From the NCBI RefSeq assembly GCF_030463535.1, contig NC_132893.1:10325771-10389770 (forward strand): DNA of 64,000 bases, given 5' to 3'. This document shows, piece by piece, positions 49,224-63,191 of this stretch (positions are counted from its first letter, which is position 1; each line of letters opens with the position of its first letter). A program made the translations under genes and the position numbers. Origin of the DNA: Salminus brasiliensis. Its lineage: Eukaryota; Chordata; Actinopteri; Characiformes; Bryconidae. Under the pieces are notes generated by a model. It did no database searches and was not told where the DNA came from. It was given only the letters and a program-made list of their open reading frames with translations.

Positions 49224-51595
49224 TACGGCGTCTCGTCTCCTCCCGTTTATTCTAAATTCGTAAGGCAAGCGGTCTAATTAATTTACTTAGTCACCTCGGG
49301 TACAGAGTGTCGGAGTCAGTAGAGCGCCTGAATTGACTCAGAATCACTCATTGGGATGACGGCGGCCGCCTCTGTCCGTTTCTGATCCTGTCTCTGAAAA
49401 CTCTGGACCCAGAGGAATATTGGGATCTTGCTGGAACTTAAATAGACAATATGGACTCTGAGGATTAATTGGCTGGTTAGCACCCAGTCTGAAATCTATT
49501 TCACCATTTAAAATTCTGCAGTCATTTACATTTACTCTCTTACCCTTTGTGTTTCTTTGGACACTTGTATGAGCTTTTATAACTTCATATTCAGAAATTA
49601 CCTGTATTTTTACAGTTAGAGATTTAAGTTCATCATAAATACAGAAACACTCAGCTTCCAGGAGACTCTGTGTGAACTGATTTTATGACCCCCACCAATG
49701 TAATAAACAGACCTACACCCTTGATTTAGTTTCACAGAGAGAGCATCTTAAAGAAGTTACAGGTCTGTGAGAGCCAGAAATCTTGTTTGTGGGTGACCAA
49801 ATACTTATTTTCCACCATAATTTACAAATACATTCTTTAAAAATCCTACAATGTGATTTCCTGTTTTTTTTTTTAATGAAAATTACAGACCTCTCTCATC
49901 TTTCTAAGTAAGAGAACTTGCAATCAGTGGCTGACTGAATACTTTTTTGCCACACTGTATATTTAACAGCCCAAACACGATGCAGAACTGCTTGTACTGA
50001 GGATCTGGGTTAAGGATAATTTACCAGTTTTCCTACACTTAGGATGGCAGCAGCAGCACAATCCCTGAATATCGTGAAGAGCAGTAGTATTAAATGATGG
50101 TGTAGTAAAATAATTTATATCAATTCTAATAAGATTTTTAAAGCAAATTTTCTGAAGCTCTAATTATAAACCATGTGAAGGACAGAATCTCCATACTGCA
50201 GGGTTAGTCTGAGACACTATGAGGGACACTGATTTATTACTTTCCCCACTATCCAGCTGCCTAATCTAGGGTCCTGTCTTTTTCCGAGTGGTGTCCAGAA
50301 GTGTGTGGCAGTGCTCCTTAAGGGCCTCACTGCATCGGGTAGAGAAAAGTGGAGAAAGTTGGCAATGTCCAGGACTCCTGGAGGAAGAAAAAAAAGACAA
50401 AAAAAAAAACATTTTAAGGAAAAAGGTGAAGTTGAAGAACTGATAACCTCACGCCAGTACATTTAGATGAAAAGCAGCTGTGGTGGTGGAGGAGCCCTCT
50501 GCTTTTCCAGGCCACGACGACGGCCCCAGGCCCTCTCTGGTGCAGGAGTGGAGACAACAACCCTCTGTGTCCGCCATGCCGGTAGTGCTGGATTTAAGAT
50601 GACCATCGTTGGAGGAGTCACGAACAGACTCCAGCCTCGTCTTCCGTTGGAGTTTGGACTGCCTCTACAGCAGCAGCAGTCAAGCTTGATGATCTCCTTG
50701 CAGAGCATCTGGAGATCTCGCTCCTCCGCGGTCACCAAGTTACTCCAGAGTAAACACAGACAAACGCAAACAACGGTCAGCGAGACAGAGTACCGTACAG
50801 TAACACAGGGAGCAGAGAGCACAAGCATCACAACAACTGTCTCAGATAAAGACGACAGCTGATATTAAAGACTATAAAGTAGGCCCTCAACTGTTCGTGT
50901 CAAATCAGTTTTAAAAGCAGATAGAATAGGATAGAATTACTGCGTTTATATGTAAATTATTTTAGGCATTCAACATGGTCACAGGTAGACACAGGACATT
51001 GAGCATGGTAAGGCCCATCAGCTGTTTTGCTTGCTGGGGGGGGGGATAAATATATACTTAATAAAGCGCTACTAATCAATCAAAACTGTAACTATGTATT
51101 AATGTCACGTGTATAGTCTAAACTCTTTGGGTATTATAAACCCCCTTGTCTTAGAACCCTCAAAATGTCTAATTTGAATAGCCCTGAAAAACATTTATTT
51201 CCAAAACCTTGCTTCAGAATCTTTCAATTTTCTAAAAAAATAAGTGGAGATCCCTTTACAAAATTCTCTAGGTTGAACAGTAATGAATAATTAAATGTCC
51301 TAAAATCTTCATTTGTAATAAATTTGGATCCCTGAAAATTTTAAACAACCCTGAGAATAAAACTATTTCAAGACAATATCTTAGAATCTTTCTAGAATCT
51401 TAGAATTTAAAACAAATCTGGATCCTGAGAAATTCCCAGTTCAGACCACTGTGAGACTGAAATGATCTTAAGGCAATGCTTTGGACATCTTCATCCTTTG
51501 AGTCCGGATAGCTGCAAAAAGTCAGTGGCCTAAAACGAATGTTAAAATTAAAATATCAAAAGGGATTCGGGTTAAAGTAACCTGGAGGTCTAAGA
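49224..51595. repeat. Module A of unit 4
   Basis: Copy of 1-2365 with private changes: an altered A-run near 50390, a longer G-run at 51037 followed by loss of a short TA/CT-rich stretch, and a longer segment near 51340. Minus stretch 50463-50831 stays open. Confidence 0.85.
49734..49959. mobile_element. Tc1-type terminal fragment, unit 4 module A
   Basis: Copy of 511-735 with a T-run one base longer. Confidence 0.8.
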
Positions 51596-53142
51596 ATACA
51601 GCGTCCGTCTCCTCCTGTTTATTCTAAATTCGTAAGGCCTAATTAATTTACACAGTCACCTCGGGTACAGAGTCTCGGAGTCAGTAGAGCGCCTGAATGG
51701 ACTCAGAATCACTCATTGGGATGACGGCGGCCGCCTCTGTCGGTTTTTGATCCTGTCTCTGAAAACTCTGGACCCAGAGGAATATTGGGATCTCTGTGGA
51801 ACCTCCAAAACTGCGGTAGTGGGATTTACTTCTCCGTGCTTAAAGAATCAACTCGATCAGTCAGTCTTAGGAATGTAGAGAAACACTTTAATCCTGCAGT
51901 AAACGTAACGCCGGAGGAAGACTTCAGGACTGCGTCTGAAAAACCTTGCTGTACAGTCAGTTACACTGAAATCTTGTTCAAAAGGTGCTGGCTAAGACTG
52001 CTTAGATTACTTAAAGGGAAAGAGGAAAAACCCTCCTACTTAAAATTGGGTGCAGTGGTGAATTTAATACTACTTGGCAACCTGTCTTGACTTAAATAGA
52101 CAATATGGACTGAGGATTAATTGGCTGGTTAGCTCCCAGTCTGAAATCTATTTCACTATTTAAAATTCAGAAAGCAGATTTTCCCATGTTATAATTACAA
52201 ACCATGACAGTCTCAATATTGCAGGATTCATCTGAAATACTATGAGCGACACTGATCTATTACTTTTTAATACAAGCAGAAAAGTGACAGAATAAATGTG
52301 TGGAATCAAGTAAATCACTCACCTGCCAACTATGCAGTTCTCCAACCTGACAGTGTGACTGGGAAGGGTCAGTCAGTCCTGGCCCGGCACCTTCTTGATG
52401 TTTCTGGAGAGAACAACGGACCCCATGCGGCTCAGGTGAAGCGTATCTCTGTGTTGGAGGACCGGACACAGTTAAAAGCTCTGCCAGTTCTCTACGAACT
52501 CAGCGCAGACGGACCTGTCCCGCAGCCAGTAGTGGAGCGAAAGGAGCTGAGGAAATGGCTCTCTCTCACTCGTCTGTAAGTGGGCAGGGAGCCAAAGACT
52601 ATGACCCTGATGTCTGGCTTTTTCTGAACAGTGTCCAGAAGCGTACGGCAGTGCTTCTTCAGGGCCACGCTGCATCAGACGGAGAACAATGGTGCCGGAG
52701 CCACCTGGTGACGTCCAGGACACTGGCACCTGGAAAACAGGAGACTGTGGCATTACTCTTTAGGGTCAATACTTTTCAGTGTTTTACAGAAGAATCTCCA
52801 ACAGTGAGAACACCGCCCTGAGGAGCTGTCCTCGGTGACAGAGCAGGTGAACAGCTGAAGTTCTCGAACCAGTTAGCAGAGGCCAAAACTGGCTTTGGTG
52901 GAAGAGTCCTCTGCTTTTCCCAGCCACGCTGACACTTCCAGGTCCTCTCAGGTGCGGGAGAAGAGACGACGACGCAGACAGAACGGCAAAGGTCAGTGAG
53001 AGAGTACTGTACAGTAACAGGGAGCAGAGAGCACAAGCATCACAACAAGCATGGAGTTCTGGGCATTAGAAATATGACAGCGTTATGGGTGAAGGATGAA
53101 TAAGTGAGGAAGAATTGAGAACAGACTGATGAATAAAGACTC

Positions 53143-53268
53143 TGACATAAACAGAATACATGAACAATATTAAATAAAAGTTCAGAAAGGTTCCAGGTCT
53201 ATATCGTAGTGCTACTAAATGACTTCATTCAGAGAGAGATGTGTATACGCTCAACAGGCAGGAGAAAC
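53143..53268. other. 126 bp segment present only in unit 4
   Basis: Inserted between sequences that are adjacent in units 1-3 (GACTC and AAAGCTG). It has no terminal repeats or target duplication that I can see, and is AT-rich and unrecognised. A deletion in the common ancestor of the other copies is as likely as an insertion here. Confidence 0.85.
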
Positions 53269-53779
53269 AAAGCTGATAATTACCACTCAAAGCTTCTAGC
53301 AAGACACCAGCTTTAACATGCCTCTGACCGTTTCCACTGGTTAAACTATGGGGTTTTAGCGCCCCCACAAGGACGAAAAGAGGAACAGCAACAGCATCTG
53401 AGCAGCAGTTCAATAAACACCAGGACGTTGAGTAAGAACACAAATTTAGCACAAATCCACAGAATTACATCATCCATACTAACCTTAAACAGCTCAGAAG
53501 CGTGAAACGTGAAGAAATAACAAACCATGAAGATTCAGTAATGCATAGGTAAATACTTAAGCTACATTGCTAAGGAGATAGCTAGCATAGCAACAGAACT
53601 AAGCCATTCCCAAACTAAATGAACAGCAGCTTACTTTGTGTCTCAGACTCTAAATTAAAGGCACCCACAGTCACACAGCTTGAGCAGTTTCTAAAGTTCA
53701 GTCTTCCAGAGGAGCTACAGAGCTCGGTCACACCGGCTCGTTCACCCTGCACACTGCTGCAAGACCACGCTGCTGATTG

Positions 53780-54045
53780 AATACGTGGGACTGATAATAG
53801 GCCAGCATCTTGTGAGCGGAGTGTACGTGGAGGGTTGTAAGGTGTAAGAAGTTCCTCCAGATAATGTGGGGTCAGACCATTGAGAGATTAATATTTTAGA
53901 AGTATTTTATGATCTGTACTGAATTTAACAGCTAATTAGTGTAAGGATAAAAGAACTGGACTAATATGATCAGATTTCCTAGCTCTAGTTCGTACCCTGG
54001 CAGCAGCATTCTGAACAAGCTGGAGCTTATGAAGAGATTTACCTG
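53780..54045 (-). mobile_element. LINE RT tail, unit 4 module B
   Basis: Copy of 4424-4689. Confidence 0.82.
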
Positions 54046-54487
54046 GGTGGTATACATGGAGGAAAAAGAACACTTGCTACCCACATTACAGTCTGGTGTC
54101 TGTGTGGCCAGTGCGGAATTAAATGTCCTGAATATTTAGATTCTCAGGGTTGTTTAAACCAGAGAATTTTTCAGGGATCCAAATTTATTAAAATTCGAAG
54201 TTGCCAAGTCAACTGTGAGACTGAAATGAAGAATACGGCGTCCCGTCTCTTCTAAACGTATAAGGCAAGCGGTCTAATTCATTTACTTACAGTCACCTCG
54301 GGTACAGAGTCTCAGAGTCAGTAGAGTGCCTGAATTGACTCAGAATCACTCATTGGGATGACGGCGGCCGCCTCTGTCGGTTTCTGATCCTGTCTCTGAA
54401 AACTCTGGACCCAGAGGAATATTGGGATCTTGGTGGAACCTCCAAAACTGCGGTAGTGGGATTGATCTGCGCTTAAATAATCAACTC

Positions 54488-54807
54488 GGTTGGAGGTTTG
54501 GAGTCACAGGTGTACTATACGGATAACGAGGTCAAACAGGTGCCATTAATACAGGTAACAAGTGGAGGACAGAAGAGCTTCAGGTCAGTGAGAGCCAGAA
54601 ACCTTGACTAGTCCAGAAAAACTTACCATAATTTACAAATAAATTCTTCATAAATCCTACAATGTGATTTCCTGGATTTTTTTTATTTTTTGTTTTGTCT
54701 CTCATAGTTGAAATGAACCTATGATAGATTACAGACCTCTCATATCTTTCTAAGTAAGAGAACTTGCACAATCAGTGGCTGACTAAATACTTTTTTGCCC
54801 CACTGTA
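54488..54807. mobile_element. Tc1-type terminus, unit 4 module C
   Basis: Copy of 5132-5451 with a substitution near 54727. Confidence 0.82.
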
Positions 54808-56398
54808 TATTTAACAGCCCAAACTCAATGCAGAACTGCTTGTACTCGGAAAGATGGAAGAATTTATATAAATTCTAATAAGATTTATAAAGCAGATTTT
54901 CCAACGTTACAATTACAAACCATGACCGTCTCAGCACTGCAGAATTTGTCTGAAATACTATGAGTGACACTGACATTACTTTTTAATACAAGCAGAAAAG
55001 TGATAGAATAAATGGGTAGAATCAAGTAAATCATGTAAATCACTCACCTGCCAACTATGCAGTTCACTAACCTGACAGTGCGACTGGGAAGGGCCAGTCA
55101 GTCCTGGCCTGGCACCTTCTTGATGCTCCTGGAGAGAACGATGGACCCCAGGCGGCACAGGTGAAGTATCATCTCTGAGGTAGAGGACCAGACGCAGCCA
55201 AAAGCTCTCCCAGCTGTCCACAAAGACAGAGCAGACGGACCTGTCCCACAGCCAGCAGCGGAGCGAGAAGAGCTGAGGAAACGGCTCCCTTACTGGTCTA
55301 TAAGTGGTCAGGGGGCTGAAGATGATGATCCTGATGTCTGGCTTTTCCCGAAAAGTGTCCAGAAGCGTACGGCAGTGCTTCTTCAGGACCACGCTGCATC
55401 AGGAGGAGAACAGTGTAGAACGATGGTGCCAAAGCCACCTGGCGACATCCAGGAAGCGAGCACCTGGTAAAAAGGAGAACGTGGTGTTACTCTTTAGGGT
55501 CAATACTTTGAGGGTTTTACAGAAGAATCTTCAACAGTGAGAACACCGCCCTAAGGAGTCTTCCTCTGTGCCGGAGCAGGTGAAGAGCTGAGGTCCTTGA
55601 ACCAGTTAGCAGAGGTGAGAACTTGCTGTGGTGGAAGAGCCCTCTGCTTTTTCCAGCCACACAGACAGTTCCAGGCTCTCTCAGATGCGGGAGTGGAGAT
55701 GACGACCCTCTGTGTCTGTGGCGCCGGTAGTGTTGGAATTAAGATGGTCACGTTAGAGGAGTCACGGGCAGCCTCCAGCCTCGTCAGCGAAGTTTGACTG
55801 CCTCTAAAACAGCAGCTGGATCGACCGTACAAGCTTGACGACCTCCTGGAGAGCTCGTACCTGAGCAGGCGGACAGAAACAGACAGAAACGCGATAACAG
55901 GGAGCAGAGAGCACAAGGATTACAATAACTGGCTCAGATAAAGACAAAGCCACAAAAGTGGTACCAAGTTCCCCATTAAAGAGTACAATAGACTTTATTA
56001 CCTGAATGTGGTCAATGATCACAGTGGTGATGGTTGCAGTGTGTTACAATATTCAAACAGCATGAAATCCTTGTTCACTGTAATTATGATGTTTCACGCA
56101 TCATTATGCAGTAGAGAGCATGAAAATCAAGGGTAAGATTGATAAACTGAACTGTGAAGTCTGCAGACAAGACAAATCTGCTCAGAGTAGAAACAGAACC
56201 TGATGCATGAGCAAAAGCAGTACTTGAACTAGTACATACTGACCTAGCTGCTCCTATAGATCCAGTGGGGGTGGGGAGGGCAACTCCAGACAAGCAGCTC
56301 CAGACAGGGAGCTCAGGACATGAGGGGAGAGAGAGAAAAAGATGACGATTAGAACAAGCTTTACGTTTAGTGAGAGACCTGTAGCAGAAATAGTTACA

Positions 56399-56887
56399 AA
56401 CACAACCACAATAATAGTGATAAAAAGCCTGTAATCAGAGCAGGACAGAACAGTGGTGAAATGTAATCAGAGCAGGACAGAACACAGAACTGGAGAGTTC
56501 TCTGAAAGCTGGTGTTAAAGAGAGAAGTTTATCATCTAGATTTAAAGACTGAGAGTGTGTCTGATTCCCGGATATTAACAGGGAGCTTGTTCCAAAGTTG
56601 GGGGCTTTGTAAAAGAACGCTCTTCCTCCTGCACTGTTTTTTCTAATACGTGGGACTGATAATAGGCCAGCATCTTGCGAGCGGAGTGTACGTGGAGGGC
56701 TGTAAGGTGTAAGAAGTTCCTCCAGATAATGTGGGGTTTAGAAGTATTTTATGATCTGTACTGAATTTAACAGGTAACCAGTGTAAGGATGAAAGAATTG
56801 GACTAATATGATCAGATTTCCTAGCTCAAGTTCGTACCCTGGCAGCAGCATTCTGAACAAGCTGGAGCTTATGAAGAGATTTACCTG
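56399..56887 (-). mobile_element. LINE RT tail, unit 4 module C
   Basis: Copy of 7030-7518, unit 3 type. Confidence 0.85.
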
Positions 56888-57112
56888 AACTTCCTGCAGA
56901 AATGTTCTGTGAGCGGTAAGCCTGAAACATCCACTGTTAGAATTGTGTCCCTACTGACGGATAGGGGTACTGAAATTTAAGTGTTTCTTTGCTGCTTTGG
57001 ACATCTTCGTCCTTTGAGTCCGGATCACGTCAAAAAGTCAATGGTCTAAAACAAATATGAAACTTAAAATATCAAAAGGGATCCGGGTTAAAGTAACCTC
57101 AAGGTCTAAGAA

Positions 57113-58306
57113 TATGGCGACCCGTAATTCCTAAGACAAGCGGTCTAATTAATTTACTTAAGGTCACCTCGGGTACAGAGTCTCAGAGTCAGTAGAGCGC
57201 CTGAATTGACTCAGAATCACTCATTGGGATGACGGCGGCCGCCTCTGTCGGTTTCTGATCCTGTCTCTGAAAACTCTGGACCCAGAGGAATATTGGGATC
57301 TCGGTGGAACCTCCAAAACTGTGATAGTGGGATTTGCTTCTCTGCGCATTGTTTCAAAGTAACAAAACGTACAAGACAAGAACACCAGATTCACCATTTG
57401 ACATTTTTTGACTGATGGAATTTGGCTTCCCTCTGTAACCCAGCTGTGCTGTGAACACACGTGCCTGGAGCGGTGGGCAAAAGTACGTAAAGGTCTTGCT
57501 CAAGACCTGTACTGCTACAGGGTCTGTAATGAACCACAGAGCTTTAGAGAGATTCAGCTAAATCAACATTCTGGGTTGAGGCTATGAAAGAGGAGAGGAC
57601 TTCCCTCATTGAATATGACACATTTACTCTGACCCCTCTCCCAGAAGCTGAGCATGCAGTGAGGGGGAAGGAGGGTCTAAGATTAAAAACTGTAGATGGA
57701 GCAGAAACGTTCTCTAGATGAAAATGGCTTTACACTGAAATCAGGAGGATAACACTGATAATCTGGGTCCATGATCATTTACCAGTTTTCCTACTCTTAG
57801 GATGGAGGCAGCAGCAGCACAATCCCTGAATATCGTTAAGAGCAGTAGTATTGAATGATGGTGTAGCAAAAGAATTTATATCAATTCTAATAAGATTTTT
57901 AAAGCAGATTTTCTGAAGCTCCAGTTATAAACCATGTGGAGGACAGACAGTCTCCATACTGCAGGGTTAGTCTGAGACACTATGAGGGACACTGATTTAT
58001 TACTGTTTAAAACAAGCAGAGAAATGACAGAATAAATGATGATTAAATCCAGTAAATCATGTAAATCACTCACCTGCCCACTGTCCAGCTCACTGACCTG
58101 AACGCCGGTCGGAGGGCCGGTCGCTCGACGCTCTGTGAAGAATCACAGCTCGAGCTTCTAAAGCAGAACCGCGTCCAAACACGCGCGCAAATATACCGGA
58201 GATCACGTGAACGCCGGAAGTGACGCTTCGTTACGCAATCACGTTTCAAGGCGCGTCGGTTCCCCGGTCCCGCTGCAGACCCGAGCAACGAGCTAGCAGT
58301 GTGAAG
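57113..58306. repeat. Module D of unit 4
   Basis: Copy of 7744-8937. CpG block 58074-58304, as in unit 3. Confidence 0.85.
58074..58304 (-). promoter_or_regulatory. CpG-rich block facing left, unit 4
   Basis: Copy of 8705-8935, same variants as unit 3. Confidence 0.55.
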
Positions 58307-58638
58307 CTAGCAACACTTGGACAGAGTAGCGAACGAAATCCTGTCAAAATAAAAGTCCCTCCTAAACCTGAATACAAATATTTCTGACTCTCTAAACTGA
58401 AAATGATAAACTAGTTTAAGAAAACAGTGTTTACAACTATTTAAAAGATTATTAAAAGTAACTCTAATTAATAACTGTAAATAATAACAGATATAAAGGA
58501 AAATTGCTTCTATACTGAGTGTTGCTGGGAATAGTTTTTCTTTCTCTGGCATTTTATTAATATAATCTTAATCAGGAAACATAAATCTTTAATAAAAGTG
58601 GCATTATGAAGGAAAATATACAGCTTTAGACACTGGCA

Positions 58639-59559
58639 CCATGTTTATCCCGCAATGACAAAGTGAAAACAGAGTTTTCTAATAAATTTCTGCAAATTTA
58701 TTTAAAAAAAGAAAAACTAAAATGTTGCAGTGACATAAGTATTCAGACCCTTTACTTAGTACTTAGGTGAAGCACCTTTGGCAGTGATTACAGCCTCCAG
58801 TCTTCTTGGGTATGATGCCGCAAGGTTTGCTCACCTGGATTTGGGGATTTTCGGCCTTTCTTCTCTGCAGATCCTCTCCGTAAGGTTGGATGAGGGCGTC
58901 GGTGGACAGCTATTCTCAGGGCTCTTCAAAGATTTTAATAAGGTGTAAAGCAGGGCTCTAGTTGTCCACTCTGGAGCATTCACAGGGTCGTCTCTAAGCC
59001 ACTCCTGTGTTGTGTTGAGTCACTGTCTCGTTGGAAGGTGATCCTTTGCCCCGTCTGAGGTCCTGAGTGCTCTGGACCAGGTTTCCTTTAAGAATATATC
59101 TGTACTCCATTCAGCTTTCCCTCAACCCTGACCCAGTCTCCCTGTCCCAGACCCTGAAAAATACCCCCACAGCCTGAAGCTTCACTGAAAGAATGGTGTT
59201 GGGCAGGTGAGGAGCAGGACCTGGTTTCCACCAGACATGACTCTTAGAACTGAGGCCAAAAAGTTCAATCCTGGTTGCATCAGACCAGAGAACCTTGTTT
59301 CTTATAGTCTGAGGGTCCTTTAGGGGCTCTCCTGTATCTGACCACTCTGCCATAAAGCCCAGATTGGTGGAGAGCTGCAGTGATGGTTGCGCTTCTGGAC
59401 GTTTCTGTAAACTGGATCTTTTTGAACCAGAGTGACCGTTTGGGTTCTTGGTCACCTCTCTTACCAAGGCCCTTCTCCCCTGATTACTTAGTTTGGTGGG
59501 AGGTCAGCGCTAGGAAAAGTGCTGCTTATTCCAGACTCCTTCATTTAAGAGTTGTGTGA
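58639..59559 (-). mobile_element. Tc1 transposase relic, unit 4
   Basis: Copy of 9270-10190, TGG variant as in unit 3, open 59111-59467. Confidence 0.88.
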
Positions 59560-59745
59560 TAATTATTCAAGCTTATTTAACTTGAAATATCTAATCTACT
59601 GAGAATGAGGCCACAGTGTGGGAGTTCACTTCATTTGACAGTAATGGACCCAAAAGAGGAAAAGACAGACACAGATCAGATTTCATTTGAAGGATTAACT
59701 AAAAATATTTTATGTACACAAATAAAATATTCATCAAATAACTCC

Positions 59746-60140
59746 TCACATTCTTTCAATCTTTTTTAAACAAGGACAGAAGTGTTCATGTTGAGCCTCC
59801 TCTCGTTGAGCTCTGGCAGCTTCCTCTCTCAGAAACTCCAGCACCTCTGCAGAGTCAGTACGCCTTCTCCTTTTAGCTGCTGGACTTCCTGAGGGGGGAC
59901 AGGAGGCACTCCTGCTGGTGGAGGGGACTGACTGGCTCACAGGGTCGGACTTGGCACAGGAGGGCGCGTCATCTTCCCCTTTGTAGGCCCCCTCTGTGTC
60001 TGAGCCTTTACTGGTTGAGGCCACTGAAGGTTTGCCTCCCAGGATGACATGCACTGCCCCAAACCAGCGCCATGTGGCTGCTGTGGCCTCACCCTGCTCA
60101 GTGTCCATCCCTGTAGGGGGACGTCTTAGCTCCTAAAAGA
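59746..60140 (-). pseudogene. Myb/SANT-like terminal exon, unit 4
   Basis: Copy of 10377-10771; same Val variant as unit 3. Confidence 0.7.
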
Positions 60141-61268
60141 CATACATGTGATGGTACAGTGTTGTCCCTATTAGCTGCCTTATGAGGGGTTCAGTGTCCT
60201 CATCTGTCCCCAAGTAAAAATATATATAATGAGAACAGCTTGTTAGAAATAGGGTGATTAATAAAGCTGAACTGAACAGACAGTGCTTGCGGTTGTTCAC
60301 TGAATAAAGATCATTTCAGCTCAGTTCCAGTAAATAAGCCAGGTGTAGAGAAGCAGGGGAGCGGGTTCGTCTCTCTAAACTCTACATTTCTAGGACTGCT
60401 TTACTGCTCATTGGATCAGATCAGTAATATTAGTGAATCTGAGCGTTTAGGACTTGTGTGCTGCTTCCTCTATTTGCCGTGGTCTCTGGGAGCACTCAGT
60501 GATCTCACTCCTAAATCTTTAACACTCTTCCTGGGTGGGATCCTCTCATGTCTTCTTTCGTCTCCTCCGGTTTTTGGACAGGCGGCATGATGGAGCCACA
60601 AACCCAGTTTCCGGGTCCCGGAGGAGAGGAGGAGGATCAGTCGGAAAAAGCAGTAAATTTGGGGGTTTCTGGAAGCAGCACGAGGCTTTTTAACACAGTT
60701 AAGGTCAAAGTGCTTCTCAGCTCCTCAGCTCTACTGCGCCACCTGCTGTTCTAATAAAACACTACACCTCCATCGCCTGATTCACTTGTGTTCAGCAGCT
60801 TCGTCCAGACTGAGACGGGAGCTCCATACAGTGATGTCTGCCTGCGTTTCTTCTCTTCACTGAATGTCATTTTATCTCCATTTAACTGCATGTATTTGAT
60901 CTGAGTGTGTAACTGCTTTGTTCTCCTCGTAAATAAAAATAGTCACGTTTGATAATATTTGATGATGTGAAAAATCCCCCTGTTTAATCTGCATGTAGAC
61001 TGAACATCTGCTGAACACAGAAATAAACAGAAACACTTCAGTGTTTTATTAGAGCTCATTTCACATCGTCTCCAGTTAAAACCCTCCAATACGGAGGAGC
61101 TTTATCAAGCACTTTTATTCTCTTTAGTCGGTTTGGAAACAACACCTGACCTTCAGAGAGAAACTGCTGCATGTTTTGTTGTGTTTTTAAATGAAAGTCC
61201 AGCAGATTCACACAGTTTCTACATTTCTGTTTCATTTCAGTTCATATTTCAGTTCATATTCAGCTCGT

Positions 61269-61419
61269 TGCTCCCGGGAAAGTGACGCGCCTTGGACGTC
61301 ATTACGTTCAGTGACGTGCGAAGCGTCACTTCGGGCGATCACGTGATCTCCGGTATTTTGAGCGAGACTCTGAACCGCTGTTTGGATTCGGTTCTTCTTT
61401 AGAAGCTCGACTCGTAACA
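61269..61419 (+). promoter_or_regulatory. CpG-rich block facing right, unit 4
   Basis: Copy of 11855-12005; palindrome and CRE-like site kept. Confidence 0.6.
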
Positions 61420-61448
61420 ACCTGATTAAATCAACATTAGCGCTTCGT

Positions 61449-63191
61449 GTTTCCCGCATTAAGTTTGGGCTGTTAAATGTAGGATCTCTAGAAGCTAAAG
61501 CAGTCCCTGTCACTGAGATTATTACTGAAAACCTCCTCAGTTCACTGTGTCTTTGTGAAACGGGGGTTAAACCTAATGAATCATTGCTTTGAATGAATCG
61601 ACTCCCCCAGGCTTGAACTCCTGCAGTTCTCCTCGCAGGTCTGGTCACAGCAGTGGAGTAGCCTCGGTCTCTGATCCAGTTCTGGACATAAACCCAAAAC
61701 TCAGGTTCTGAAGTGAAATCGTTTCTAGTGCTGAGTCTGAAAGAGGCAGACTCTTCCCCGGCTTCTAAAAAGCAGCTCTCTCTTCTGTTTATTACAGTCT
61801 GTCGTCCTCCTGGACTTTATACACATTCACTGAGTGAATTTGCTGACTTCTTATCAGAGGGAGCTTTCTCTACTGATAAGACTTTAAATGTTGGAGATTT
61901 CAATATTCACTTGGAGACTCAGGACCCCTCAGAACTGGTTTAATCAATCTTAGAAGTCCAACTCCGAGATGCAACCATACACACCTAGTTCTGACCCTGG
62001 GTATTGAGACAGTCAGCATAGTCAGCATCTCTCAGCCTGACTCCATCTCTGACCACTACCTAACCATGTAGTCTTAAACCAGGAGATCCCCCTGCAGCCT
62101 CGCTTTATGAGCAAGCGTACCATAGCAACCTCTACAGCTACTGTCTTTATTAATAACCCTCCAGATTTAACCATCTCCTGCCCATCTCCTCCTCTAGATC
62201 CTGAGCATGAAACAGATGATCTGCTGTCTGTGCTCCGCTCTAATCTTGACCATGTTGCATTAATTAGGAAAAGGTCAGTGTCTTGGTATGATGACCGTCT
62301 GCGTCCTCTAAAACAGAGAACTCGTATTTACTCTTTATTTGCTGCAGCTGGGCAACATAATCTGTAAACATGGCATTGACTTGACTTTCATTGACACCCA
62401 GCTCTACTTATCCACCTTAATAAAATATCAGACTGTCTGAAAGACAGAGAGAGGTCTTACTTATTGATCCAAACATGCAAATATTGCTGTAGATTTAGAC
62501 GGATTCTCAGTCTTACCCAGTAGCACTGTAAAAAGCCTAGGAGCTGTTTCTGGTTAAAACTGCCTTCTTCCACCTACGTAATATTGCTAAACTGGGTAAT
62601 GTACTCTCCTTACATCACGCAGAGAAGCTGGTGCAGCATTCATAACTTCTAGATTGGATGACTGTAAAGCTCTTCTGGTTGGAAGTTCATGTAAACCATT
62701 AAAAAAAAAGCTCCAACTAGTTCAGAATGCAGCTGCTCGAGAGCTCACTAGCACACTAATCTACTTCCTTTACAGGCCGGACATCAGTCTGATCTGACCT
62801 CTCCTGTAACCTTTTCCTGTGCTCCTCCTAACCCTCTGTGTTTTCCCTCCTTTCTGTTTTCTGTCTCTTTCACATGTACTGAGAAGCCCGGGGCCAACTG
62901 CTCCATCCTGGTACCGCCTGACCTGACCTGGCTCTCCACTGCCCTCCTGCCCGCTGTCCTGCTCTGGAGCCTCACATTGACTCATCCTCACCTCCCTGCA
63001 TGACTCTGCTTCTGACTGTTTACCTGCATGGACTTTATCTCTCTCACTCACATTCTCATCTTGTTTGTCTTGATGCAAAATTGACCTTTTTGTTTTGTTA
63101 TTGTTTTGATTCCTGTTTTGATTTTTATTATGATCCAGTGTCGACTGGAGGAGGATGGGTTCCCCCTTTCAGTCTTGGTTCCTCATCAGAG
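61449..63191 (+). mobile_element. L2/Rex1-type LINE relic, unit 4
   Basis: Copy of 12035-13815 with the same 38 bp deletion (near 62554) as unit 3. Confidence 0.85.

Larger units (their letters stand above)
51596..54232. repeat. Module B of unit 4
   Basis: Copy of 2366-4875 with 126 extra bases (53143-53268) and several substitutions. Minus stretch 52776-53036 is 3 bp shorter, having lost one repeat of a short GAC run. Confidence 0.85.
54233..57112. repeat. Module C of unit 4
   Basis: Copy of 4876-7743 carrying the 12 bp insertion shared with unit 3. Minus stretch 55551-55916. Confidence 0.85.
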
